Positions 41,977 through 51,222 of a stretch of 64,000 nucleotides of DNA are shown here, piece after piece; position 1 is the first letter of the stretch, and every line of letters begins with the position of its first letter. The translations under genes and the position numbers were made by a program. The notes under the pieces were generated by a model. That model was not told the DNA's origin. It saw only the letters and a list, made by a program, of their open reading frames with translations, and did not search any database. Origin of the DNA: CBDCFV01 sp965216425 (lineage in GTDB: Bacteria > Chloroflexota > Dehalococcoidia > Lucifugimonadales > UBA3495). The stretch lies in contig CBDCFV010000007.1 of NCBI GenBank assembly GCA_965216425.1, positions 1,448,774-1,512,773 of the forward strand, written 5' to 3'.

Positions 41977-42153
41977 TCAAAAGCCGGACCAATCCCCATC
42001 GTTGTCTTCTATCAACATCGGTGCCGTGCGCTCCTGATCACGGGCATGCAAAATATCCGATGTTAGCACTTGGGTTTCGCTGGCCGCCTTACGGTCGCGG
42101 ACCCGTCGCAGCCACAGCTCTACGGAGGGTCGGGACACGATACGCTCCAAGTT
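41977..42153 (-). pseudogene. Remnant of a FitA/VapB-type antitoxin
   Basis: The minus strand from 42153 encodes LERIVSRPSVELWLRRVRD and on through LTSDILHARDQERT, matching the C-terminal half of the intact antitoxin at 49923-50159. The N-terminal half is missing, homology stops abruptly at 42153, and no toxin frame follows. It is probably debris of an older toxin-antitoxin locus cut by events linked to the nearby IS1380-type insertion. Confidence 0.75.
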
Positions 42154-42635
42154 TATTCCGTTCTACTAACCTCGTTGCGGGTGGCCGGGTGCCTAAGCTG
42201 CTTGCGGGGCTTTGGTTAATCCCGAATCCACCGAAGGACGGCCTTTGGGACAGCCCTTGAAGAAGCCAGAGGGTGCTCCTCTGAATCTGGGATAATGGTT
42301 TTGAAACACGAAACCAACCCCGGAAAAGGAGCACCCAATAGATGCTGCCACGCCACTACCCCGACCGCATCCGTGTCTCCTTCGACGATCACCGCCTGGT
42401 GGCCAATGCCGGGCTGATCCTGCCGGCCACCCTCGCCCTGCGCCTGGGCCTGCCCGAACTCGTCCGGCAGCGCCTCGACCTGGGCAATGCCCCGGGGCGG
42501 GCCAACACCGGCGACAAGATGATGACCCTGGTTGCGTCTGCGCTGGCTGGTGGCGACTGCATCGACGACGCCGACGTGTTGCGCACCGGCGGGACCGCCC
42601 GCGCCCTGGGCGGCACAGTCAAGGCGCCGTCCACC

Positions 42636-42658
42636 CCCCGCCTTCGCGAGGGCAGGCT
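42636..42658 (+). repeat. 23-bp hairpin insertion in transposase (copy A, site 1)
   Basis: CCCCGCC-TTCGC-GAGGGCAGGCT interrupts the frame between codons for APST and LGTFLRSF; removing 23 bp restores APSTLGTFLRSF. The same insertion occurs in copy B at 53570-53592. Confidence 0.7.
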
Positions 42659-42840
42659 CTGGGGACCTTCCTGCGCAGCTTCAGGTGGGGCCATGTCTCC
42701 GCCAACTGGACCGGGTGAGCCGCGAGTTGCTGGCCCGGGCCTGGGCGGCTGGGGCCGGACCCGGCGACGCACCATTCACCATCGACCTCGATTCGACCAT
42801 CTGCGAGACCTACGGGCTGGCCAAGGAGGGTGCCCGCCAC

Positions 42841-42857
42841 GTACTTGATACGGGGGC
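42841..42857 (+). repeat. Truncated hairpin insertion in transposase (copy A, site 2)
   Basis: GTACTTGATACGGGGGC remains of the 24-bp hairpin seen complete in copy B (53360-53383). A 13-bp segment covering its left arm and flank is deleted here. Confidence 0.65.
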
Positions 42858-43992
42858 TATACCGGCAAGCGGGGCTATCACCCGCTGCTGGCCGTGGCCG
42901 CCGGAACCGGCGACGTGCTGATGTCCCGGCTGCGGGAGGGCCGCGCCAACACCGCCCGCGGTGCCGCCCACTTCCTGCGTGAAACGGTGGGGCGGGTTCG
43001 CTACGGAGGGGCCAGCGGGCAACTCACGGTGCGCGCTGACAGCGGCTTCTACACCCATAGCATAGTATCCGTCTGCCGCAAGCTGGACGTGCGCTTCTCC
43101 ATCACCATCCGCCATCACCAGAGCCTGCACAATCTCACCGAGGCGATACCCGAGGCGATACCCGAGGCGGACTGGGCGCCGATTCCTTACTGGATGGACG
43201 GCGCCGCCGATGTGGCGGAGACCACCTACACCCCCTTCCAGAGTGAGCCGGACGCCGCGCTGGTGCGGCTCATCGTCCGGCGGGTGAAGCCCACGCCCGG
43301 TTCCCAACTGGCCCTCTTCGCCACCTACAGCTATCACGGCTTCATCACCGACCGGGACGGGGAGACCCTGGAACTGGAGGCCGGTCATCGCCGCCACGCC
43401 GAGATCGAGAACGCCATCCGAGACCTCAAGTACGGCGTAGGGCTGAACCATCTCCCCTCGGGCCGCTTCGCCGCCAACGCCGCCTGGCTGGCCGCCCAGG
43501 TGATGGCGCATAACCTCGCCCGCTGGACGGCGCGGCTCGGCCTGGGCGAGCGGATAGTGACCACCAAGACCCTCCGGCGGCGGTTCTTTGCCCTGGCCGG
43601 GCGGCTCACCCGCTCGGCACGCCGGTTGACTCTGCATCTTCCCCGGCGCTGGCCTTGGGAGGAGCAGTTCAGCCGCGCCCTCGCCCGGCTGCAAGCGATT
43701 CCACTCCCAGCCTGACGACCCGTCTGCCACTGACCCATCAACCGGCCAACCAAACGTCCCCGCCAACTCGCGCCACTCCGGTCCGCGAGTGTCTCTTGCT
43801 GCGTCCTATCCCCGCCATCTTGCCCTGCCCAACGTCCGCAGACGTCCAATAGGGGCCCTGTGCGACGACTGAAGACCCTCCGCCGACCTCCCATCTACCC
43901 CAATGGAGCCCAGGCCATCTTCCCTGTAGCTCCCTCACCCCCCTTCCGCTGTTCTCACGCCGTCCATTCGGTGTCCATCGGTGGATTCGGGT

Positions 43993-44343
43993 TTAGGCAA
44001 GCATTCGCGTAACAAACTGGCGGACGATTTCCCGGTCTGTCGCCAGTTGTTCGTCGTTCAGGTGTACCTTGTCGAAATATACGTGGAGCCTGGTCCTCGC
44101 AACGTTGAACCCGCTTGTGAAAGTATCCCCATTGCCGTAGTCTTGGGACAACCGTCTTACCGCACCCATCTTGTGTCGGTACTGACCGTGTGCTAGGCCA
44201 TACCGGGTGGCCGCGGCGTTCACGGAATGGATCGCTGCTCCCCAAAGGGCCTCTGCACCCAGCACTTTCTCGTTCTCGCCGAAAAGGCGTTCAGACAACC
44301 CCAGCAAGTTACGTGCGATTGAGCCGTGGTCTGGAAATATCAT
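43993..44343 (-). CDS. HEPN/PaREP1-like small helical protein
   Basis: 116 residues. The core GAEALWGAAIHSVNAAATRYGLAH aligns with the 39606 and 44340 proteins and contains Arg47-x4-His52, the canonical HEPN RNase spacing. The start overlaps the stop of the upstream paralogue (ATGA), so the two are coupled. The TAA lies at the border of the IS1380-type copy A, so the C-terminus may be slightly truncated. A role in RNA cleavage is inference. Confidence 0.65.
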   Translation of the reverse strand: MIFPDHGSIARNLLGLSERLFGENEKVLGAEALWGAAIHSVNAAATRYGLAHGQYRHKMGAVRRLSQDYGNGDTFTSGFNVARTRLHVYFDKVHLNDEQLATDREIVRQFVTRMLA

Positions 44344-44714
44344 TCCGGGTTACCAGGAGGGGCAACCTGTTGTAATAGCTGGAGTATCAGGCCGGTTAGC
44401 AGTTCACGGCAGATTTCTATGTCGTCGTCCTCCAGCACGTCCGCGCTGGCGTTGTATTGGAAAGTTTCGGCGATGCCGAATTTCGCCAGAAATTCATGCC
44501 CGTCCCCGTGTTCCTGGGCCAAAAGCCGGGCGGACGCACCAACGTCTTCGTCACTGGCGCAGGGCCAGTTTCTTTGGAGGGCGACGGATATGATGGCCTG
44601 TTTCGTCGCTTTCCACATCAACCCCGATCCTTCGAGCCGTTTCCCTTCCGCAAACTTCCGGTCGGCGGCTGACAGCAAGTCTGTCGTGTCCCTTGCGTCG
44701 TCCTGAATTGTCAT
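44340..44714 (-). CDS. HEPN/PaREP1-like small helical protein, His-lacking paralogue
   Basis: 124 residues. The core GSGLMWKATKQAIISVALQ RNWPCASD corresponds to the motif region of the other two HEPN-like proteins, but Asp replaces the histidine. It lies upstream of and coupled to 43993-44343, giving a two-gene unit of one motif-bearing and one motif-lacking member. Function unknown. Confidence 0.65.
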   Translation of the reverse strand: MTIQDDARDTTDLLSAADRKFAEGKRLEGSGLMWKATKQAIISVALQRNWPCASDEDVGASARLLAQEHGDGHEFLAKFGIAETFQYNASADVLEDDDIEICRELLTGLILQLLQQVAPPGNPE

Positions 44715-44847
44715 CCTTTCACTTTATGTCCGGCTGCGATGTGAACGAATATCCTTCAAATCAAGTCTACCGAATTACCATCCCATTTTATACATTTGAC
44801 TGATACACCATTACGGACTGGAAGCCCTTGCCGCCAACGTCTGGAAC

Positions 44848-44871
44848 GGTTCCGTTTGCTTATGGGGTATG
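44848..44871 (+). repeat. 24-bp sequence repeated inverted at 48085-48108
   Basis: It begins GGTTCCGTTTGC and ends TTATGGGGTATG. The perfect inverted copy is 3.2 kb away, on the other side of two IS630 elements. Similarity stops sharply at both ends. Confidence 0.7.
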
Positions 44872-44944
44872 CCTAACGTAGCATCCCCGCAACACTCTGT
44901 CACAGGGGACCACGGGCCCGAAGGAAGTCTCAGAAGGAGCAGGA

Positions 44945-45354
44945 ATGACCGGCCACGATTCCGGAACCACCCGGAAACGGAAACCTCCCCGGCCAGCCAC
45001 CCTGGCCCTCCTAGCCCTCACGACCATGGTAGCCATCGTTTTCACGGTGGGATGGTTCTGGTTCGGATGGCAGGACATCGCCCAAAACCGGCTCATCCTC
45101 CGCTCACTCCCGGTCCCGCCGGGCGCCGAACGCACCAACGTAGACTCCTACGGGTACTCCAGGGACGACAGCTTCATAACCCCGCCCGGAAGCTGGAGCA
45201 CCCTGGCAGATACTACTTCGACGACTACGACCAGGAATACCTAGCCGAATTCTATATCTCGCGGCTGTCCGGCGAATGGCAGCACTGCGTTCGGGACCTG
45301 GTCCCGGGACTGTGGCTCGTAAAAGACAACGTCCTAGTAGTTCAGCTATTTTGA
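44945..45354 (+). pseudogene. Membrane-anchored protein, frameshifted and cut by IS630 copy 1
   Basis: It starts MTGHDSGTTRKRKPPRPATL with one membrane segment (residues ~17-38), then PVPPGAERTNVDSYGYSRDD. Near 45200 the plausible continuation (RYYFDDYDQEYLAEFYISRL) is in another frame, so a small indel has occurred. The frame then runs into the IS630 end at 45335. The family is not recognised. AAGGAG precedes the ATG. Confidence 0.6.
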
Positions 45355-46505
45355 ATTGCTGGGTAAAGGGATTTCAGCTTGATGCGTGCATCCGCGGTGG
45401 TGAAGCGCCAGTCCACTCGCACCATGTCCCGGTTGCGCTGGTCCTGCCAGGCGTCAACTTCCCGGCGCAGCACCTCTTGATCAGGAATCCGGCGGTCCAA
45501 GCACTGCCGGGCCAGCACTCCGATTTCAATTTCAGCCATGTCCAGCCAACTCCCATGCTTGGGGGTGTAGTGAATCTCCAGACGTTCGGCGATACGCCGC
45601 GCTTCCATAGGCTCGAACGCCTCGTATAATGAGGCCGGATGATGGGTGTTCAGGTTGTCCATCACCAGCACAATCCGGTCCTTGTCCGGGCAGTCCTCGT
45701 CCACCAACTTCTTCACTTGGTGCGCCCAGTCCACTTTCGTCCGCCGGTCCGTCACTCCGACCCGCCGCCACCCTTCCAGCGGCGCAAACAGCATGAACAG
45801 GTTGCTCACCCCGTTGCGCTCGTATTCGTAATCATACGCGACTGCCGATCCGGGGCGGAGCGGGCGCGGCAGTCGCGTTTCCTTCACCTGCTGTTTGCTG
45901 GTTTCGTCCAGGCACACCAGCACCTCATTGTCCCCGAATTGACGCTGGTAGACCTCCAGCACGTCCTCCATGGCGCAGACGAACTCGGCGTTGCCCTGGG
46001 GCGGGATGCACCAGCACTCTTTCAGCCAAAGCCTGCCCCGTTGCAGAACGGGGGCTTGAGTTCGTTTTTTTCAGCGTCTTGCGCACCGTCTCTGGGTGGA
46101 TGCTCTCCACTATCTCGCACTCCACCAGCCGGTCCGCCAATAATCTCAGCGTCCAACTTACCCGGCCTTCCGGCGGTTCCCCGCAGGCCAGCGCAATCAA
46201 GTGGGCTTCCGCAGCGCCATCCAGTTTCTTTGGCCGGCGGCGTTGTTGCTCCTTACGCCCCAAGGCCGCTTCGATCCCTTCCTCCACGCAACGGCGGCGT
46301 ATCCGTTCCACTGTGGCGCTGGCGATCTCGAGGGACCGGGCAACCTCTTCGTCCGTCAGGCCTCCGTCTTTCCGCGCTTCATCGCTAAGCAACAGGATGC
46401 GTGCATGGGTCTGCTTGTACGTGCTGCCCGTCCCTTGGAAACCAGGGCCTTCAGTTCCTGTTGCTCTTCCGCGGTCAGTTCGATACGGTACTTCTTAGCC
46501 GGCAC
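45342..46505 (-). pseudogene. IS630-family transposase, disrupted (copy 1)
   Basis: It starts GTG 46505 (PAKKYRIELTAEEQQELKAL). A 1-nt deletion near 46425 breaks the N-terminal HTH part compared with copy 2, and a 23-bp hairpin (46030-46052) sits just after the slippery A7. The C-terminal DDE part (45342-45971) keeps LVCLDETSKQQVK, VLVMDNLNTHHPASLYE and YTPKHGSWLDMAEIEIG. Non-functional as read. Confidence 0.85.
46030..46052 (-). repeat. 23-bp hairpin insertion in IS630 copy 1 transposase
   Basis: On the minus strand CCCGTTC-TGC-AACGGGGCAGGCT interrupts CTCAAGCC|TTGGCTG. Copies 2 and 3 have the uninterrupted CTCAAACCTTGGCTG at the same place, so the empty site is visible. Confidence 0.8.
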
Positions 46506-46583
46506 GACCCCTCTCCTTGAATACAATTCGCCAATGCCGGTAGAATACACCAGTTGTGCCTCAATTCAATGACGTTCAACTAC

Positions 46584-47818
46584 TAGTAGTCCAACAGCAT
46601 TGAAATGATAAATGGTTGGGGTACTCTATCCGGGAGAGTACCAAGTAGATTGGGTTGTGGGAGGATAGGAATGCCAGCCAAGAAGTACCGGGTGCAATTG
46701 AATGTGGAGGAGAGGCGGGAACTCAAGGGCTTGGTGTCTCGGGGACGGGCAGCGGCTTACAGGCAGACCCATGCCCGCATCCTGCTGCTGAGCGATGAAG
46801 CCCGGGAGGGCCGGGCCATGAAGGACGAGGAGATTGCCCGGTCCCTCCAGATTGGCAATGCGACGGTGGAACGGGTGCGCCGCCGCTGCGTGGAGGAGGG
46901 GGTTGAGGCGGCGCTGGGACGCAAGGAGCAACTGCGCCGCCGTCAGAAGAAGCTGGATGGTTTGGGTGAGGCCCACCTGATTGCCTTGGCCTGCGGAGAA
47001 CCGCCGGAGGGCCGGGCCGGTTGGACGCTGCAACTGCTGGCGGACCGGCTGGTGGAATGCGAGATAGTGGAAGCATCAGCACCGAAACGGTACGTCAAAC
47101 GCTGAAAAAAACGAACTCAAACCTTGGCTGAAGGAGTGTTGGTGCATCCCACCGCAGGAAAGCGCGGAGTTTGTGTGCGCCATGGAAGACGTACTGGAAG
47201 TCTATCATCGCCCCTATCCAGACAACGAAGTTTTGGTGTGCTTGGACGAAACGAGCAAACAGCAGGTAAAGGAGACGCGGCAGCCCCATCCGCCGCGTTC
47301 CGGGGCCGTAGGCTACTATGATTATGAATACGAGCGCAACGGAGTGAGCAACCTTTTCATGCTGTTCGCTCCGCTGGAAGGGTGGCGCCGGGTGGAAGTG
47401 ACGGACCGGCGCACCAAGGCCGATTGGGCGCGGGTGGTCAAGCAACTGGTGGACGAGGACTATGCCCACAAGGACCGGATTGTGCTGGTGATGGACAACT
47501 TGAACACCCACCATCCGGCCTCATTGTATGAGGCGTTCGAACCCGCGGAGGCGCGGCGCATCGCCCAACGGTTGGAGATTCACTACACTCCCAAGCATGG
47601 CAGTTGGTTGAACATGGCGGAGATTGAGATCGGGGTGATGGCCCGACAATGCCTGGACCGCCGCATTCCAGAGCAGAATGTCCTGCGGGGTGAGGTGGCA
47701 GCGTGGGAAAGGGAGCGCAACCGGGACGGGATACGAGTGGACTGGCGCTTCACCACCGCGGATGCGCGTATCAAACTGAAGTCTCTATACCCATCAATCC
47801 AACACTGACGGACTACTA
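46584..47818 (+). mobile_element. IS630-family insertion sequence, copy 2
   Basis: Ends TAGTAGTCCAACAGCATTG and, inverted, TAGTAGTCCGTCAGTGTTG. The length including both TAs is 1235 bp. It abuts copy 1 and is almost identical to copy 3 (one difference found, at 46778). Confidence 0.88.
46671..47808 (+). pseudogene. IS630-family transposase, orfA frameshifted (copy 2)
   Basis: orfA starts ATG 46671 (MPAKKYRVQLNVEERREL) with an HTH (EEIARSLQIGNATVERVRRR). A single missing base near 47068 diverts the frame to a TGA at 47102, just before the CTGAAAAAAAC slippery site where IS630 elements normally shift -1 into orfB (KNELKPWLKECWCIPP). The orfB DDE part runs to 47808 with LVCLDETSKQQVK, VLVMDNLNTHHPA and SWLNMAEIEIG. 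The frame would be complete if one base were restored. Confidence 0.82.
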
Positions 47819-48103
47819 AACTAAAGCCAAGGTGAAATGTACATATCGCTAGACCGCACTGCCGGTGCCCACCCAGTTAGAGCCTAAAGGTGATATGAGG
47901 TGCCGTGGAGTCCTTTCGGTCGTCGTCAAGACCCCCGAAATGCACATCCCATTTTGGTATTGGTTTAGTGGGAGTGGACACCTCGAACGCACCCCTCGTG
48001 AAGGGACCCGGCTCGTTCGAGACCCACGTGGACCAGCACTACGTCCGCAACCCCTGCGACCGATGATGTAACCGGGAGCATAGACATACCCCATAAGCAA
48101 ACG
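47819..48103. other. Gene-free stretch with rearrangement junction
   Basis: No supported gene. It contains the inverted 24-bp copy (48085-48108) of the sequence at 44848-44871. The neighbouring DUF2283 fragment ends at this junction. Confidence 0.4.
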
Positions 48104-48163
48104 GAACCACCCGATGACCTCTCCGTCATCGTCCACCCTCTTGGGAATGCGCTCGTCATCGGT
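48104..48163 (-). pseudogene. Fragment of a DUF2283 gene
   Basis: The minus strand encodes TDDERIPKRVDDDGEVIGW, matching TDDERVLKRVDDDGEVIGF of the intact gene at 50584-50928. Both ends stop abruptly. It lies next to the split toxin gene. Confidence 0.7.
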
Positions 48164-48537
48164 GCGGTTGCAGGCTTCCATAGTAAGGATCGCGCTGCCA
48201 GCTTCCCATCGGGGCAGCTTTAAGCCTGGGCTCCAATCAGGGGTGGTCGCCGGGGAACACCGCTGTCCGTATCGCGCTATTCTCTCCGGTCATCGTCATG
48301 GGCTGGTACGAGAAATCCGCAGGTGGGGCTGCTGGCGCGACTGAGATGAAGATCAAGTGTGGCCAACGGGCTGTCCAGGGCTTCGGCCAGCGCAACGTAC
48401 CAAGCGTCATAGCTAGTCACATTGTCCCGTAACGCCCATACCCGTTGGGCGAAGGGCGCGAAAGGAAAAAGCTCTAGGTCGAGCAACAGCAGGTCATTGT
48501 GGGCTTTGGTAGCTTCCGCGCGGGTAATCTGGCCAGC

Positions 48538-49772
48538 TAGTAGTCCAACAGCATTGAAATGATAAATGGTTGGGGTACTCTATCCGGGAGAGTACCAAGT
48601 AGATTGGGTTGTGGGAGGATAGGAATGCCAGCCAAGAAGTACCGGGTGCAATTGAATGTGGAGGAGAGGCGGGAACTCAAGGGCTTGGTGTCTCGGGGAC
48701 GGGCAGCGGCTTACAGGCAGACCCATGCCCGAATCCTGCTGCTGAGCGATGAAGCCCGGGAGGGCCGGGCCATGAAGGACGAGGAGATTGCCCGGTCCCT
48801 CCAGATTGGCAATGCGACGGTGGAACGGGTGCGCCGCCGCTGCGTGGAGGAGGGGGTTGAGGCGGCGCTGGGACGCAAGGAGCAACTGCGCCGCCGTCAG
48901 AAGAAGCTGGATGGTTTGGGTGAGGCCCACCTGATTGCCTTGGCCTGCGGAGAACCGCCGGAGGGCCGGGCCGGTTGGACGCTGCAACTGCTGGCGGACC
49001 GGCTGGTGGAATGCGAGATAGTGGAAGCATCAGCACCGAAACGGTACGTCAAACGCTGAAAAAAACGAACTCAAACCTTGGCTGAAGGAGTGTTGGTGCA
49101 TCCCACCGCAGGAAAGCGCGGAGTTTGTGTGCGCCATGGAAGACGTACTGGAAGTCTATCATCGCCCCTATCCAGACAACGAAGTTTTGGTGTGCTTGGA
49201 CGAAACGAGCAAACAGCAGGTAAAGGAGACGCGGCAGCCCCATCCGCCGCGTTCCGGGGCCGTAGGCTACTATGATTATGAATACGAGCGCAACGGAGTG
49301 AGCAACCTTTTCATGCTGTTCGCTCCGCTGGAAGGGTGGCGCCGGGTGGAAGTGACGGACCGGCGCACCAAGGCCGATTGGGCGCGGGTGGTCAAGCAAC
49401 TGGTGGACGAGGACTATGCCCACAAGGACCGGATTGTGCTGGTGATGGACAACTTGAACACCCACCATCCGGCCTCATTGTATGAGGCGTTCGAACCCGC
49501 GGAGGCGCGGCGCATCGCCCAACGGTTGGAGATTCACTACACTCCCAAGCATGGCAGTTGGTTGAACATGGCGGAGATTGAGATCGGGGTGATGGCCCGA
49601 CAATGCCTGGACCGCCGCATTCCAGAGCAGAATGTCCTGCGGGGTGAGGTGGCAGCGTGGGAAAGGGAGCGCAACCGGGACGGGATACGAGTGGACTGGC
49701 GCTTCACCACCGCGGATGCGCGTATCAAACTGAAGTCTCTATACCCATCAATCCAACACTGACGGACTACTA
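48538..49772 (+). mobile_element. IS630-family insertion sequence, copy 3
   Basis: 1235 bp including both TA dinucleotides, with the same ends as copy 2. It is inserted in the PIN toxin gene with precise duplication of TA. Confidence 0.92.
48625..49762 (+). pseudogene. IS630-family transposase, orfA frameshifted (copy 3)
   Basis: Encodes the same orfA and orfB sequences as copy 2, including the missing base before the slippery site (near 49022) and the premature TGA. The only base difference found (A at 48732 for C at 46778) is synonymous. Confidence 0.82.
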
Positions 49773-49922
49773 GTTCCAACCGCCGCAGAATATTGCTGGC
49801 CTCGGCCAAAACCAATTCGGGACCGGCCAGGTCATCTTGGGCTATCACAGATTCCGCCCACAGGCCGTCGGTTCCTGATTCCACAAGTGCCGCCACCAAT
49901 ACGGATGCGTCGATGACCGTCG

Positions 49923-50159
49923 TCACCTGCGGTCTTGATCACGGGCACGCAAAATATCCGATGTTAGCACTCGCGTTTCTGACGTCCCCTTGCGGTCGCG
50001 GACCCCTTGCAGCCACATTTCCACTGATGGCCGAGACGCGATACGCTCCAACTCGCCCCGGAGGAACTCCTGCATGGACTGCCGCTGTAGCGCGGCACGG
50101 ACCGCAAGCTTGTCACGCACTTCTTCGGGAACGCCCCTTATTGTAATCTGTACTGGCAT
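49923..50159 (-). CDS. FitA/VapB-type ribbon-helix-helix antitoxin
   Basis: 78 residues. MPVQITIRGVPEEVRDKLAVRAA and QRQSMQEFLRGELERIA form the RHH DNA-binding fold of FitA-like antitoxins; the C-terminal tail would occupy the PIN toxin. It overlaps the toxin start by 4 nt. The antitoxin is intact although its toxin is interrupted. A homologous fragment persists at 41977-42153. Confidence 0.88.
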   Translation of the reverse strand: MPVQITIRGVPEEVRDKLAVRAALQRQSMQEFLRGELERIASRPSVEMWLQGVRDRKGTSETRVLTSDILRARDQDRR

Positions 50160-50583
50160 GATTGCATTTTGCCAGCATTGACATCAGGTTGCAATAACGC
50201 TAATGGAATTGTAGCTCTATTCTCCGTGTAAGGTAGCATTGGTCACCATGACAGAATGGAGGATGGATTGAGCGAAGATCCCCCTCACTCTACCGCCCTC
50301 CTGCTCAAAACCTCCACAAGCCGGTACCCATACCTCCCCGTATCCTGCGGTGGCTCCTTCTGGCCGAGCCCCACTATAACCTCCCATCACCTTGCAGTCG
50401 TTAAACGTGCTGCGACCCACCTCAACGGCCAATCCGGCGGCAATCGTTGAAAAGAGTGTTGGACACATAGCCGGCACCGCTGGGGAAAGCGCCAGCACCC
50501 AACGCTATGCCCCCCCCGTATCAACTCGGCCGGCACCCCTTCGGGACCGCGCCTCCCCGGAATGACCTCCACCGGCCTGGGAA
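50160..50583. other. Stretch without a supportable gene
   Basis: Short frames occur on both strands but none has a ribosome site, family similarity or consistent codon use. It probably holds the promoter of the antitoxin gene on the minus strand and degraded coding DNA. Confidence 0.35.
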
Positions 50584-50928
50584 TCAGCCACTCGGCCCTG
50601 TCTTGGTCGCTCCTCGCACCCGACCTTCCGTGGCAAGTTGCCGCACTCTTCGTTCCGAGACGCCTGGGTCGATGGCCGCGTGCCGCACCGTCACGTTGGC
50701 GACATCGTTGGCAGGAGCCTCTGACGCCAGCTCGAACTCGACGAGGCCTGGCTGCTTCAGCGTGCTCATCTTGTGTATCAGGAATCCGATGACCTCTCCG
50801 TCGTCGTCCACCCTCTTGAGAACGCGCTCGTCATCGGTGGGAGTGAAGTACCCCTCTCTGAACACCCACAGCACCTCGAGCATGTCCCCTTCGTCGTCGT
50901 ACCAGGCGGAAACCTTCCTGCTCGCCAT
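50584..50928 (-). CDS. DUF2283 family protein with C-terminal extension
   Basis: 114 residues. The N-terminal DUF2283 domain (VSAWYDDEGDMLEVLW, DERVLKRVDDDGEVIGFLIHKM) is followed by LVEFELASEAPAND and a basic tail. DUF2283 genes are small, often duplicated and commonly found near toxin-antitoxin loci. Start ATG 50928 has AGGAGAG upstream; longer N-terminal extensions are not supported. A fragment of a second copy is at 48104-48163. Confidence 0.8.
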   Translation of the reverse strand: MASRKVSAWYDDEGDMLEVLWVFREGYFTPTDDERVLKRVDDDGEVIGFLIHKMSTLKQPGLVEFELASEAPANDVANVTVRHAAIDPGVSERRVRQLATEGRVRGATKTGPSG

Positions 50929-51149
50929 GCTCACTCTCCTTGGATTTTCCGGTCCAGATATGCGGTGAGGATGAAGGAGTAGCTTCTTCCTCTCTTCACC
51001 GCTGCACACATACAACAGGCTCTGCCCCGCGTCCCAATCAACTGACCCATTCCCCCATTTTACTGACACGCGCCCCTTCACAAGTCGGAAGACAACACCC
51101 TAACATAGTACGTGTCCGCTGGGTGAATGACTGAAACGGTTAACATCCT

Positions 51150-51184
51150 GGAAATCCCAACATCCGGTAAATCCTGATTCAGAC
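51150..51184 (+). repeat. Partial copy of the 78-bp MITE-like element
   Basis: GGTAAATCCTGATTCAGAC matches the right end of 22508-22585; the left end is missing. Confidence 0.6.
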
Positions 51185-51222
51185 TATCGGCCCCAAAAAT
51201 CTACACGAGGTGAACATTCCAA

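Larger units (their letters stand above)
42342..43715 (+). pseudogene. IS1380-family transposase, disrupted (copy A)
   Basis: The N-terminal part (42342-42635) starts MLPRHYPDRIRVSFDDHRLV and keeps the GDCIDDADVLRTGG block. The frame is then lost at a 23-bp hairpin insertion (42636-42658), altered by a 2-bp change near 42696, and lost again at a partly deleted second hairpin (42841-42857). The C-terminal DDE part resumes at 42894 (VRADSGFY, the HRRHAEIENAIRDLKYGVGLNHLPSG segment with the catalytic Glu) and ends at 43715. It cannot encode a full transposase as it stands. Confidence 0.85.
42221..43991 (+). mobile_element. IS1380-family insertion sequence, copy A
   Basis: Ends are CCCGAATCCACCGAAGGAC at 42221 and, inverted, CCCGAATCCACCGATGGAC at 43991. 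An inverted, nearly identical copy lies at 52224-54007. Flanks (TTAAT and TTTAG) do not form a target duplication, so one side has probably rearranged. The transposase gene is broken by hairpin insertions. Confidence 0.85.
45335..46585 (-). mobile_element. IS630-family insertion sequence, copy 1 (diverged)
   Basis: Ends TAGTAGTTCAGCTATTTTGAATTG-type at the left and, inverted, TAGTAGTTGAACGTCATTG at the right, with TA at each border. The right TA (46584-46585) is also the left TA of copy 2. Confidence 0.8.
48277..49926 (-). pseudogene. VapC/FitB-type PIN toxin split by IS630 copy 3
   Basis: The N-terminal half (49926-49773) is MTTVIDASVLVAALVE with Asp6 and Glu42; the C-terminal half (48537-48277) runs LAGQITRAEATKAHNDLL to the PIN acids in NVTSYDAWYVALAEALDSPLATLDLHL. 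Removing the IS and one TA joins the reading frame exactly as RRLEL-AGQITRAEA. The start overlaps the antitoxin stop (ATGA). PIN toxins cleave RNA, and the insertion should abolish activity. Confidence 0.9.

Noticed and set aside
42342..43715. Programmed frameshift in the IS1380-type transposase
   Set aside because: The frame breaks coincide with inserted palindromes, one of which carries an in-frame stop in copy B; this is disruption, not a slippery site.
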